From Granulicella arctica (lineage in GTDB: Bacteria > Acidobacteriota > Terriglobia > Terriglobales > Acidobacteriaceae): a stretch of 64,000 nt of DNA. The stretch is from positions 1,178,001 to 1,242,000 of the forward strand of contig NZ_JACCCW010000002.1 in the NCBI RefSeq assembly GCF_013410065.1, read 5' to 3'. Shown piece by piece: positions 43,196-51,650 of the stretch (positions are counted from its first letter, which is position 1; each line of letters begins with the position of its first letter). A program made the translations under genes and the position numbers. A model generated the notes under the pieces. The model was not told the origin of the DNA. It saw only the letters and a list, made by a program, of their open reading frames with translations, and searched no databases.

Positions 43196-43846
43196 GTGAC
43201 AACACTATTTGAAGACTCTACAGAGATACAGGCTCTCAATGACGATTTCGGGCCTGGAACAGCAGTGCTTCGCGGTTACGCTCGGGATCGCGAGGCCGCA
43301 ATCATGGATGCGCTTTTCGCGGTAGCCGCCAAGTCCCACTTCCGGCACATGGTGACCCCCGGAGGGTTTCGGATGTCCGTGGCCATGACGAACTGCGGCT
43401 CGTTTGGATGGGTCACGGACAGGAAGGGCTATCGCTACACCGCAGTTGATCCGGAGACGAACGGCATATGGCCGGCAATGCCGGAGGTCTTTATGGATTT
43501 GGCTCGCGAGGCGGCAACGATGGCAGGCTATCCGAACTTCGTGCCGGACGCATGCCTCATCAACCGTTACGAACCGGGTGCGCGGCTCAGTCTGCATCAA
43601 GACAAGAACGAGAAAGACTTCGATGAGCCTATTGTGTCCGTTTCACTTGGCCTTCCGGCTGTCTTTCTGTTCGGAGGGATGGAACGCTCGGACAAGACGA
43701 CCCAGATTCCTGTAGGCCACTGCGACATCCTCGTTTGGGGCGGCCCTGCCCGTCTGCGTTATCACGGCGTGAACCCACTCAAGGAAGGCTCACACCCTAT
43801 CGTAGGCGGCTTTCGATTCAATCTCACGTTCCGTAAGGCGGCCTAA
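43196..43846 (+). CDS. alkB: AlkB DNA dealkylase
   Basis: The 216-residue protein oxidatively removes methyl groups from 1-methyladenine and 3-methylcytosine. The iron triad is His-x-Asp in ARLSLHQDKNEKDFDEP and His in PARLRYHGV, and the 2OG arginines are in the closing RFNLTFRK. The substrate lid (PGGFRMSVAMTNCGSFGWVTD, YRYTA) is like E. coli AlkB. The GTG start is supported by AGGAGG four bases upstream. It ends the ada operon, giving the cell direct reversal of both O- and N-alkyl damage. Confidence 0.92.
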   Translation: MTTLFEDSTEIQALNDDFGPGTAVLRGYARDREAAIMDALFAVAAKSHFRHMVTPGGFRMSVAMTNCGSFGWVTDRKGYRYTAVDPETNGIWPAMPEVFMDLAREAATMAGYPNFVPDACLINRYEPGARLSLHQDKNEKDFDEPIVSVSLGLPAVFLFGGMERSDKTTQIPVGHCDILVWGGPARLRYHGVNPLKEGSHPIVGGFRFNLTFRKAA

Positions 43847-43926
43847 TGAAAGCGCAATCAAGTGGCAGATGCGCCGCATCTTCACGCTGTACAAACGCTC
43901 GTATTAGCGATTCAGGGAGGACACGC

Positions 43927-43968
43927 ATGAAAATTGCTTCGATCATTTCGCGCTGTCTGCTCGGCTGA
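43927..43968 (+). pseudogene. Remnant of a DoxX-type membrane protein gene
   Basis: A strong ribosome binding site (AGGGAGG, six bases before ATG) leads into MKIASIISRCLLG and then TGA. The peptide matches what I remember as the beginning of DoxX-family proteins, which continue as a four-helix membrane protein. No continuation was found in the next 150 bases, so only the start and its translation signal remain. Confidence 0.5.
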
Positions 43969-44171
43969 AACATGCCGTAAGCGCAAGTGTCGCGAGCATT
44001 GTCTTTGGCTCGCGATAACCAAAACAAAGTTGAAATTGTTCAGTGCTGTCTTGGCAAGTGACCTGTACATCTGGTCGCTGATGCCCTTCCTATACCCTAA
44101 AACCCAGAAAGTGAGTTCCCATAACGAACGAAGAGATCTTCGCAGCAACAGCCATCAAGACCTGGACGACC

Positions 44172-44645
44172 GTGAATTCTCGCATCGAGACGATGCTCTC
44201 TTCGCTGAACGACAGCGATTTGCAATCGCAAATCGCACCCGGACGTAACCAGGTCTATTACATCCTTGGTCACCTCGCGGCCGTTCATGACCTTCTTCTC
44301 CCTTTACTGGAAATTGGAGAGCGGCTAAACCCGGAGCTTGATGAGTTCTTCATCAAGAATCCGGACAGGACGTTCCAGGACACGTTCACTGCCGCCGAGT
44401 TTCGGCAGATGTTTACCGAGGTGAATGCGACGGTGACCAGCGAAATGGAGACCATGCCACTAGCTGGTCTTCTCAAGAGGCATGGACTCGTCTCTGAGGA
44501 GGACTTTGCGAAAGAGCCGCTTCGCAATCGCCTCGCTCTTCTCGAAATCCGCGCTGCGCACGCCATGTATCACGCAGGTCAAATTCGTCTCATAGAGATC
44601 GCTCACGAGACGCCTGAACGCAATACGGCTAGCAAAGCTAGCTAG
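44172..44645 (+). CDS. DinB-family protein with an apparently lost start codon
   Basis: The 157-residue reading is a DinB/YfiT-like four-helix bundle (VYYILGHLAAVHDLLLPLLEIGERL, LLEIRAAHAMYHAGQIRLIEIA, with metal-binding His in GHLAAVHD and MYHAGQ). The frame upstream remains conserved back to ATA at 44121 (TNEEIFAATAIKTWTTVNSR), where other family members begin with ATG; a TGA lies just before it (44112-44114). So the natural start seems to have mutated from ATG to ATA, leaving GTG 44172, which removes the first helix. Function of the protein and whether it is made are open. Confidence 0.7.
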   Translation: MNSRIETMLSSLNDSDLQSQIAPGRNQVYYILGHLAAVHDLLLPLLEIGERLNPELDEFFIKNPDRTFQDTFTAAEFRQMFTEVNATVTSEMETMPLAGLLKRHGLVSEEDFAKEPLRNRLALLEIRAAHAMYHAGQIRLIEIAHETPERNTASKAS

Positions 44646-44744
44646 CTGGCCTTCTTCATTTCGACCAGGATCAATCCCAGAATCTACTGACGGTCTGTTG
44701 GCCGAACACTTGTTGTGACCGTTTTGTCAAAAGGGAGTAAGCAT

Positions 44745-44950
44745 ATGATCGCAGTTACAGGAGCCACCGGGCGCTCGGCCGCCTCGTCATCGCCAACCTA
44801 CTCAAGCGCGTTCCCGCCAACCAGATCGTCGCGGTCGCCCGCACGCCGCCCAAGGCTGTAGACCTCGCCGCACTCGGCGTACAGGTCCGCGAAGCCGATT
44901 ACGGCAAACCCGCAACTCTCGCCAAGGCGTTCGCAGGAGGTCCACCTTGA
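44745..44950 (+). pseudogene. N-terminal fragment of an NmrA-type NAD(P)H:quinone oxidoreductase
   Basis: The start reads MIAVTGATG, the NAD-binding glycine motif, after which the frame must shift by one base in ACCGGGCGCTC to give LGRLVIANLLKRVPANQIVA and then LAALGVQVREADYGKPATLA. It ends after FAGGPP in a stop. Only the first 65-70 of about 285 residues are left. A good ribosome binding site (AGGGAG) remains before the ATG. Another broken member of the same superfamily lies at 46924-47304. Confidence 0.75.
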
Positions 44951-45064
44951 ACGCCCACTTGAGTATCCCCTTCCGTTAGGGCACGGCGGAAGGGGGCTCG
45001 GTCACAGCGGCAACATCTGACTGGTAGATGGTAGAAGAAATTGAGTGGATCTGAAGGATACGTG

Positions 45065-45178
45065 CTAGAACCAAGCCCCCAGGCCCGCTCCGATACGTGG
45101 TTGTTGCATAAATTCAATTCCGAAGGCCGCATAAATTGTGGCCGATGCAAAGTACAGATACTCCTTCGCGGCAGTCTT
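45065..45178 (-). pseudogene. Possible C-terminal fragment of an outer-membrane beta-barrel protein
   Basis: A minus-strand frame ends AAFGIEFMQQPRIGAGLGAWF before TAG, with alternating hydrophobic residues and a C-terminal Phe as in outer-membrane barrels. No start or upstream part is found. The remaining bases of this gap hold nothing I recognise. Confidence 0.3.
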
Positions 45179-45225
45179 GCGCCTTCATTTTGAGATCGCA
45201 GCAAGAAACGTGTGAATTGAGCTTC

Positions 45226-46173
45226 TCATTGTGAGTGCTCGGCAAGAAAAGAGCGCGTCTCGGCCATGACGCGATTTTGGAACTTCTGGTCGCGCACGAG
45301 CACGGATCCTTGCATAGGATGGCCGCCTTCATCATAGTAAACACCGGTCCGTCCAGATGTATCAGTTAGGATCTTGGTGATCTCGCGAGCGGCTCGCTTC
45401 GAAGTGCTTAGGATCTTAATGAAGGGCATGAGTAGTGGCACGGCAAACGGTACGACGAACTTCTGTATAACGCGCACGAAGGCACTGGCGTCGCCTGCTC
45501 CAAGGCCGGTACTTGGATTGAAACCCGGTTCGATTGCGTTGATGTGCAGTCGTGGAGTCTCACGGGCGAATACCAGTGTCGCAGCAAGGATCGCTTGTTT
45601 GGACGTCGCGTAGGCATCGAAGCCGGGCTTGGCCGAGCCGCCCGGCTCCCACTCGCCCCGCGCACTGGCCTCGGCAGAGATATAGCGAGCACCTCGGAAA
45701 CCCGCAGCCACGGCCGGCTTGCGTTCGGGGTCTTCTACGGCGGAGACCACAAAGAGGATGTTAGCGCCATCGGGGAGATGCGGCATGAGCGCTTCTGTTA
45801 GCACGAAGGGTCCGAGGTGATTCGTGGCGTAGGACATATCCCAGCCGCGAGCGTTTTTCGTTGGGCGCGTCTGCATGATCCCCGCGTTGTTGACGAGCCC
45901 TGCGAGGGTCAGATTCAGGCGTACGATCTCAGCAGCCGCACCTTGCACACTTGAGATATCTGACAAGTCGCACACGACAGAAACAGCGTTCCCACCCTTC
46001 TCTTGTATCTCCTGCTGCAAAGCATCCAGCTTTCCGCGGTTGCGGCCTACGAGCACAACTGTGCCGTGCTTGGCCACGTCTAGCGCTGTACGGCGACCGA
46101 TTCCGGAGGTTGGGCCTGTGATGATGTATGCCTTGTTTTCTGCTGGATGGGTTCTCGATATTGAATTCGGCAT
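45226..46173 (-). CDS. Short-chain dehydrogenase/reductase
   Basis: The 315-residue enzyme is an extended SDR: NAD(P) loop ITGPTSGIGRRTALDVAKHG (TGxxxGxG), LVNNAGIM, catalytic Ser region FVVSAVEDPE and Tyr-x-x-x-Lys in GFDAYATSKQAIL. IEPGFNPSTGLGAG is like that in SDRs acting on large hydrophobic substrates (retinol- or protochlorophyllide-type). It lies downstream of a TetR gene on the same strand, with 50 bases between, where a 15-base motif repeated before the TetR gene occurs. It probably is the target of that regulator. Confidence 0.85.
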   Translation of the reverse strand: MPNSISRTHPAENKAYIITGPTSGIGRRTALDVAKHGTVVLVGRNRGKLDALQQEIQEKGGNAVSVVCDLSDISSVQGAAAEIVRLNLTLAGLVNNAGIMQTRPTKNARGWDMSYATNHLGPFVLTEALMPHLPDGANILFVVSAVEDPERKPAVAAGFRGARYISAEASARGEWEPGGSAKPGFDAYATSKQAILAATLVFARETPRLHINAIEPGFNPSTGLGAGDASAFVRVIQKFVVPFAVPLLMPFIKILSTSKRAAREITKILTDTSGRTGVYYDEGGHPMQGSVLVRDQKFQNRVMAETRSFLAEHSQ

Positions 46174-46191
46174 TTCACTCTCCTTTGGTAT

Positions 46192-46206
46192 GCGTCTGGT
46201 CAGTCA
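46192..46206. promoter_or_regulatory. Operator copy before the SDR gene
   Basis: GCGTCTGGTCAGTCA is identical to the element at 46810-46824, in front of the upstream TetR gene. TGGTCAGTCA is close to TetR half-site patterns. Confidence 0.6.
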
Positions 46207-46223
46207 TCAAAAGGCCCAGCTAT

Positions 46224-46790
46224 TTACTCCACCATTCGCCATAACGCATCGAATCCCTCTTTGCAGTGCTTCTTAGCGTTTGTACTGTCTTGTGTCATGT
46301 AATCCATCGTGGCTTCTGCTACTGAGTTCATGATCGCGAGTACGAATCCAAGCGGTGCCTTGCGCATAGGGCCGTTCGCACGACTGCGATCGGCCAGCTC
46401 GGCGAGATTAGCCATCATCTTGTGTCCGTCTGCACGGCTCTGTGCGGTGATCTCGCCCGAAACAGAAAGTTGGGCGAGCACTTGCCGCTTCTCAGGGAAC
46501 GTAACTGCCCAGTTTGTCCAGTTTCGCCAAACGCGAAAAAATCGCTCCCGGGGTTCCGCCTTAGCCGGCAGGCCTTTCAGGGCCGTGCCAGCCATCTCGC
46601 TCTTCAGTTCCAGATAGAGCTGGTTCAAGAGCTCGGTTTTAGTTTCGAAGTAGGTAAACAAAGAGCCATTTGGAACACCTGCCTCTTTCGCGATCCCGGC
46701 AGTCGGGGCACTCAGTCCCTGTGTGACGATGATGCGAGTTGCTGCCTCCAGGAGGGCAATCCGCTTTTCGTCGCTTCGCGGTCTAGGCAT
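46224..46790 (-). CDS. TetR-family regulator
   Basis: The 188-residue protein has a standard TetR HTH (RIIVTQGLSAPTAGIAKEAGVPNGSLFTYFETKTELLNQLY). The remainder is a helical ligand domain (FFRVWRNWTNWAVTFPEKRQVLAQLSVSGEI). It starts at the usual MPRPRSDEKR. It lies upstream of an SDR gene on the same strand. The GCGTCTGGTCAGTCA motif is found both before it and before the SDR gene, so it most likely represses both. Confidence 0.87.
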   Translation of the reverse strand: MPRPRSDEKRIALLEAATRIIVTQGLSAPTAGIAKEAGVPNGSLFTYFETKTELLNQLYLELKSEMAGTALKGLPAKAEPRERFFRVWRNWTNWAVTFPEKRQVLAQLSVSGEITAQSRADGHKMMANLAELADRSRANGPMRKAPLGFVLAIMNSVAEATMDYMTQDSTNAKKHCKEGFDALWRMVE

Positions 46791-46809
46791 TCCTGAAGCA
46801 TATTGGAAA

Positions 46810-46824
46810 GCGTCTGGTCAGTCA
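46810..46824. promoter_or_regulatory. Operator copy before the TetR gene
   Basis: Second copy of GCGTCTGGTCAGTCA, 20 bases upstream of the TetR start codon, in the same orientation as the copy at 46192-46206. Confidence 0.6.
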
Positions 46825-46923
46825 ACTACCGACTTGCGGAACGCGGCTAAAATTAGCCACAATTCCGGTCGGAGAAACTGTACCTGCAACCGAGAAGCCG
46901 ACTTTTGTTACCTATCGGATCTC

Positions 46924-47304
46924 ATGGAGTTGATGAAACAGGTCGGAGGGTCTATGGGAGAGCCATGGCCTTCGTCGCACCATCTGGACGCTGCTCATCT
47001 CTTTTGCCTTGCACCTGAGAAGGGCCCTGCGGGAGGCACCTACTATGCTGTCGATGAGGAAGGAATTCCGTTCCGCGAGATCGCCGAAGTGATTGGGCGG
47101 CGTTTAGACATATCTGTTGTCGGCAAATCGCCTGAGGAGGCGAAGGAACACTTCGGCTTTATCGCGGCGGCTGTGCCGCTCGACAATCCCACATCGAGTA
47201 AGCTCACCCGGGAGCGCCTGGGCTGGAACCCAACTCACATGAGACTTCTGACCGATCTTGAGCAGACGGATTTCTTCTTAAGGCTGCGAGCCGGTGCACG
47301 GTAG
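46924..47304 (+). pseudogene. C-terminal fragment of an NAD-dependent epimerase/SDR protein
   Basis: The frame gives GEPWPSSHHLDAAHLFCLAP, then EEGIPFREIAEVIGRRLDIS, PEEAKEHFGF and LTRERLGWNPTHMRLLTDLE, the C-terminal domain of extended SDR/NmrA oxidoreductases. The N-terminal nucleotide-binding part is missing; before 46924 the frame runs into the TetR promoter region. It is therefore the end of a broken gene, probably joined to its present neighbour by deletion or insertion. The IS110 remnant starts only eight bases downstream, so transposition may have been involved. Confidence 0.75.
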
Positions 47305-47312
47305 GAATCGAT

Positions 47313-47873
47313 ATGACGGAATCTAAAGTTCGCACACTGTTGGTCTACGGCGCGACCGGAAAGACAACCCTTCACCTTGTAGCGCTCGGCGCAGCGGGCA
47401 AGATGCTTGTGCGGAAGAAGTTCACGCAGAAGCTGCTGCTGGCTTACACCGCGAACATGCAGACCTTTCTGATCGGACTGGAGGCGTGTTCCGGCGCCCG
47501 TTTCCTGGGTCGGGCGCTGCACCAGCAGGGGCACGATGTCCGGTTGATTCCAGCCCAGTTTGTGAAGCCCTTCGTGAAGTCGGACAAGAACGACTTCATC
47601 GACGCGGAGGCGATCGCCGAGGCCGTGGAACGAAAGAACATGCGCTTTGTTCCGATCAAGACGGACGATCAGCTGGATTTGCAGGCGATCCATCGAGTGC
47701 GCGACTGGCTTATCGCGCGGCGTACGGCAGTGATCAACCAGCTAAGGGCGTTTCTGCTCGAACGTGGCCTGATGTTTGCGTGGACGCCAACAACGCAGGC
47801 CGCGAAGTCTTCAGTTTTCAACTGTTGTCCGGGAGATGTACGGGGAGGCACAGTCGAGATTGGCGATCGATGA
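47313..47873 (+). mobile_element. IS110-family transposase remnant
   Basis: The frame matches the N-terminal DEDD domain of IS110 transposases (MQTFLIGLEACSGARFLGRALHQQGHDVRLIPAQFVKPFVKSDKNDFIDAEAIAEA). The family normally begins with a GID motif carrying the first catalytic Asp. Here it reads LLVYGATGKTTLHLVALG, so that Asp has gone. After LERGLMFA the homology ends and the rest (WTPTTQAAKSS onward) is unrelated, while the C-terminal transposase-20 domain is absent. It is inactive. IS110 elements lack long terminal repeats, so the ends are not visible. Confidence 0.8.
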
Positions 47874-48104
47874 TTGGCTCGGCATCCTCGATCAGATGCC
47901 GAGTCCTCCCGAGCGCTTTGATCGAGATTGGCGTTAGATCACGATCTTGACCGCAAGTAGATTGGCAGCACGACTGTGTCAGGGTCAGATAGCGTAGCTT
48001 CTGCATGTAGGAACCTTGATCCCAGCGGCAAATCTCGATCTCAAGATAAGTCGCAAGATGAAGAAATCGTCATAGGGGCACATCAGTTTTGAGGAGAGTA
48101 ATCA

Positions 48105-48503
48105 ATGAGAGGCTTCAGCATCGTATTTCTTGCAGCACTAGCTACATTCGGTATCGTGTGGGGCGTCTCCATTATCGCTCTCCGTTTAACGGGCGTGCCA
48201 AAGGATTTCCCTCCGTTCACCGCTTTACCTCTGCTTTCGGGAGTCATCGGTGGCTTCTTGGGAGCTTCAATCGTTTATGCACTGATTGCGGCTTTCGCGC
48301 AGCATCCGAGTAGAACATTTTTCTTCGTGGCAATCGCTGCTCTGGCAATTTCCTTCGGTTTGCCTCTTAGGCTCAGTTTCACCAAGTCTCACCGTTTCGC
48401 AGGAGTCACACCGGCAGCCCAGATGACGCTTGCTTTACTTCATACGATCATCGCGACTACCGCCGTAACCGTTTTGACTAGAGGGACAAATGTACCTCGG
48501 TAA
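48105..48503 (+). CDS. Four-helix membrane protein (DUF6069-like)
   Basis: The 132-residue product has four hydrophobic segments: about 5-25 (IVFLAALATFGIVWGVSIIAL), 42-65 (LLSGVIGGFLGASIVYALIAAF), 70-87 and 103-125. PPFTALPLLSGVIGGFLGA is the segment I associate with DUF6069. Role unknown. The ATG follows GAGGAG at eight-base spacing. It is a single gene amid gene fragments. Confidence 0.7.
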   Translation: MRGFSIVFLAALATFGIVWGVSIIALRLTGVPKDFPPFTALPLLSGVIGGFLGASIVYALIAAFAQHPSRTFFFVAIAALAISFGLPLRLSFTKSHRFAGVTPAAQMTLALLHTIIATTAVTVLTRGTNVPR

Positions 48504-48635
48504 CGGTCCATCGAACTGACCTAAGAGAGATTCTTCCTGGCCGTTTGTTGTTTGTTGCGCCTAGACGTTTCCAGTTCACGATACGACGAACACTGTTCTT
48601 CGTGATGCTACCAACCCACATGCAGCTCCTTGCCA

Positions 48636-48833
48636 TTACTCGACCGAAGCCGGCCTCTTCCGTGGCACTTGGACAATAACTTGTATTTCGATCTGACCGG
48701 ACCAATCGCAGCTGGGACACGTCACGATTCCCGTCGTGATGGCTCTAAGGAGCAATTCCGCAAGATTGCTGGCGTGTCCGCAGTTTGGACAGACCTGAAC
48801 ACTCTCCCATGATTGTCGGTCTTCTTTATGTGC
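48636..48833 (-). pseudogene. Small zinc-ribbon protein, start codon not found
   Basis: A minus-strand frame gives SWESVQVCPNCGHASN followed by TGIVTCPSCDWSGQIEIQVI, two CxxC knuckles 29 residues apart, then TAA. This is a convincing zinc ribbon, as in small rubredoxin-like or nucleic-acid-binding proteins. No ATG/GTG/TTG with a ribosome binding site opens the frame. An AGGAGC site lies upstream, but it points to another frame (ISHIKKTDNHG), so the gene may be frameshifted close to its start. Confidence 0.5.
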
Positions 48834-48872
48834 GAAATCAGCGCTCCTGGTTCGGCACAGGCCTGGCCTTCG

Positions 48873-49957
48873 TTACCAACGGGAAGCGTCGTCTGTTGGA
48901 ACGTTCCCGACTAACTTGCTTGAAACTCCGTTGACCGTTGTGCCAGCATGCGCAAAGTTCGGCGAAAGGTTTGCGTTGAACTCGGCGGGAAAATTCAAAA
49001 CCGGCTTCGATGCAACGTCCAGTGTGGCAATCTGCTCCGGGGTCAATGTGATCTCAAGGGCCTTCAGATTCGCGTCAAGATGCTCCATGGTCCTCGCACC
49101 GATGACGGTCGAAGTAACGCCCGCCCGGTTCTGGACCCAAGCCAAGGCCACGGTAGGCACGTCGGTATTGTGTTCGTTAGCGACCTTCTGTGCAGCATCG
49201 ATGATGTCATATTGCTGCTCTGTTAGTTCGCCGACGAAAGTACCGCGATAACCAGGCATCTTGACGCCATTCGCCCGCGTGTACTTGCCAGACAAGGCAC
49301 CCATCTTAAGGGGACTCCAAGGCAACACTCCCAGGCCTAGTTCCTCAGCCATCGGAACGAGCTCGCCTTCGACGGTGCGCTGCATCAAGGAATATTCAAT
49401 CTGAAGTGCGATCAGCGGAGCCCAGCCTCTAAAATGCGCGATCGTCTGAGCCTGAGCGACCTTCCAAGCTGGGGCGTCGGAAAATCCAACGTATCGTACG
49501 TTGCCCGCTTTCACCAGATCATCGAGAGCGCTCATGGTCTCTTCAACCGGGGTAAACCTGTCCCAGTTATGCAGATAATAAAGATCGATATAGTCAGTCT
49601 GCAGGCGGCGTAAGGACTCGTCGCACTGCGCCACGATGGCTTTTCTACTGGCGCCCCCGCCGTTCGGGTCCCCGCAAAGAGGTTGAAGAAGAACTTCGTC
49701 GCGATGACCGCTCTGTCTCGCCGCCCCTTCCGCTGTGCGAAGAAGTCACCGATGATCTTTTCAGAGTGGCCTCTGGTGTAGCTGTTGGCAGTATCGATGA
49801 AGTTGCCGCCCTCATCGAGATAACGCGACAGGATGGCTTCAGAATCTGGGACGCTGGCTCCCCAGCCTAAATCCTCGCCAAAGGTCATGGCGCCAAGACA
49901 AAACGGGCTTACCCGCAAGCCAGAGCGTCCAAGTGTCAAATAAGAATTCAGAGGCAT
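48873..49957 (-). pseudogene. Aldo/keto reductase broken by a frameshift
   Basis: The first part (from ATG 49957) gives YLTLGRSGLRVSPFCLGAMT and FIDTANSYTRGHSEKIIGDF, with the catalytic Asp/Tyr of the family. The second frame continues SLRRLQTDYIDLYYLHNWD, VRYVGFSDAPAWKVAQAQ and VIGARTMEHLDANLKALEI. The shift lies in a run of four Cs at 49670-49673 (Gs on the coding strand) where five would restore NLFAGDPNGGGAS. Joined length is about 361 residues, normal for AKR11/YajO-type enzymes that reduce aldehydes with NADPH. It is divergent from a LysR regulator, the usual pairing. Confidence 0.88.
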
Positions 49958-50028
49958 AGTATTACTCCCTTCGCTTTGTTAGATGATCTTCCGAGTTGAG
50001 CGCACCATGCATTGTTATGATGGTCATC

Positions 50029-50931
50029 ATGCATCCAGTGCATTTGCGAAGCATCGATCTCAATCTTTTAGCCCCTCTTCAGGCATTGCTGGAGGAGCGG
50101 AACGTAACTCGCGCTGCCAAGCGAATCAATCTGAGCCAATCAGCCATGAGCCGAGCTTTGGAGCGGCTGCGAGATCTGCTTGGCGATGACCTGCTTGTAC
50201 GTACGGAGGGCAAATATCAACTAACGCCACGAGGAAGCGTTCTCTTCGAGGAACTTGCATCACTGGTGCCTCGCCTGGAACAGTTTTGGGCAAGCGAAGC
50301 GTTTTCACCCGCCACTACGCAAGGACGAATACGTCTTGCGATGACGGATTACGTGGCAACCGTTCTGTTGCCATACCTGACTGCGGAGTGTGAGCGGACT
50401 GCCCCGGGTTTATCTCTCGAGGTCACACCATGGCACGAGCGCTCTTATGAAGAACTGACCGCTGCAACCATCGATTTGGTATTCAGTCCGTTGGCGGTTC
50501 CGACGTTGTTTCGCGTTGAGACTCTCTTTGAAGAGGAGTTTGTCTGCCTCATTGGAGAGCAGCATCCCTTGAAGCAAAAGACTCTCACGCTCAAGCGATA
50601 CCTGAGTTCAAGACACCTCTCTGTCGAGACACAGCCCAAACAGCAAAATCTGATCGACCGTCCTCTGGCTGAAGGCGGCCTGCGCCGGAGGATCAGTCTC
50701 CATCTGCCATACCTCCTCCCCGCGTTACGAACACTGGAAAACACTGAACTGATCCTTACGACACCATCACGTTTGGCGAAGGAGGCGATAGGCCACTACC
50801 GTATCCGGCAGGTAAAGGCTCCTCCTGAAATCCCCTCCTTTCAGTACAGCATCGTTTGGCACCCACGACTTGAAGGAGATCCCCTGCACTTTTGGTTTCG
50901 GAGTCTGGTTAGGAACGTATGCCAAAGCTAA
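50029..50931 (+). CDS. LysR-family regulator
   Basis: The 300-residue protein has the LysR winged helix (SIDLNLLAPLQALLEERNVTRAAKRINLSQSAMSRALERLRDLLGDDLLVRTEG) and a periplasmic-binding-like effector domain (RIRLAMTDYVATVLLPYL, LRTLENTELILTTPSRLAKE). ATG 50029 is preferred since LysR proteins begin about ten residues before the HTH, but ATG 50017 and 50020 are possible. It is divergent from the aldo/keto reductase gene (72 bases between), which it probably controls. Confidence 0.87.
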   Translation: MHPVHLRSIDLNLLAPLQALLEERNVTRAAKRINLSQSAMSRALERLRDLLGDDLLVRTEGKYQLTPRGSVLFEELASLVPRLEQFWASEAFSPATTQGRIRLAMTDYVATVLLPYLTAECERTAPGLSLEVTPWHERSYEELTAATIDLVFSPLAVPTLFRVETLFEEEFVCLIGEQHPLKQKTLTLKRYLSSRHLSVETQPKQQNLIDRPLAEGGLRRRISLHLPYLLPALRTLENTELILTTPSRLAKEAIGHYRIRQVKAPPEIPSFQYSIVWHPRLEGDPLHFWFRSLVRNVCQS

Positions 50932-51233
50932 TGCGCGATGACCGTCAATCCCAGCCGACAATGATGAGCGAAGATCTGTGTCCTAAATATCTAATTCTTT
51001 CCGGTCCACCAGATCGGAGGGAATGGGATGTGAGGAACATGAACTTTCTGGAACAGGTGGCCCAGGTCCAGAGCAAATTCCTTTGCCAGATTTTTGACCT
51101 GCCAAACCTCCAAAAGCGACGAGGTTTCTCTGGCCTGTGTGGGTGAGTTCGTTGAATCCTGGTGGCAGGTATCTTAGCGGAACTGATGCATGAAGGCGTT
51201 GTAGAATGCCTGGCAGGTGTTGTAGGAGGATGA
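50932..51233. other. Stretch without a recognisable gene
   Basis: 302 bases after the LysR gene. A 75-codon frame is open at its start but shows no family features. The last bases hold the ribosome binding site (AGGAGG) of the next gene. Confidence 0.4.
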
Positions 51234-51632
51234 ATGGCAGACACTAAGATCCTTATTGAGCAGGCGTACTCCGCATTCAACAAGCGGGACATCGACGGTG
51301 CATTAGCACTGATGACGCGGGACGTGAGCTGGCCCAAGGCTTCGGAGGGCGGCAAGATTGTAGGAAAAGAAGAGATTCGCGCCTATTGGACTCGACAATG
51401 GGGTGAGTTCGACCCCCATGTCGAGCCGCTTGCGACGATGACCGAGGAAGAGGGAGGTAAAATCCGCGTCAGGGTGCACCAGCTCGTCAAAAGCCTTCGA
51501 GGAGATATTCTTTCGGATAGCGAGGTTCTCCACGTATTCACCCTGAACAGCGGTCTCATCGCAGGCATGGACCTTGGAGATGAGGCCGATTTTATAGCCG
51601 GTCCCTCTGCCGCATTCGCACATCGATCCTAG
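51234..51632 (+). CDS. SnoaL/NTF2-like protein
   Basis: The 132-residue protein is a cone-shaped NTF2-like fold (ILIEQAYSAFNKRDIDGALALMTRDVSWPKASEGGKIVGKEEIRAYWTRQWGEFDPHVEP). Such proteins act as isomerases, hydrolases or ligand binders, and sequence alone does not tell which. It lacks a signal peptide, so it is cytoplasmic. The ATG follows AGGAGG at four-base spacing. It is convergent with a DUF1772 gene. Confidence 0.83.
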   Translation: MADTKILIEQAYSAFNKRDIDGALALMTRDVSWPKASEGGKIVGKEEIRAYWTRQWGEFDPHVEPLATMTEEEGGKIRVRVHQLVKSLRGDILSDSEVLHVFTLNSGLIAGMDLGDEADFIAGPSAAFAHRS

Positions 51633-51650
51633 TCGTTAATTTCATCGGTG

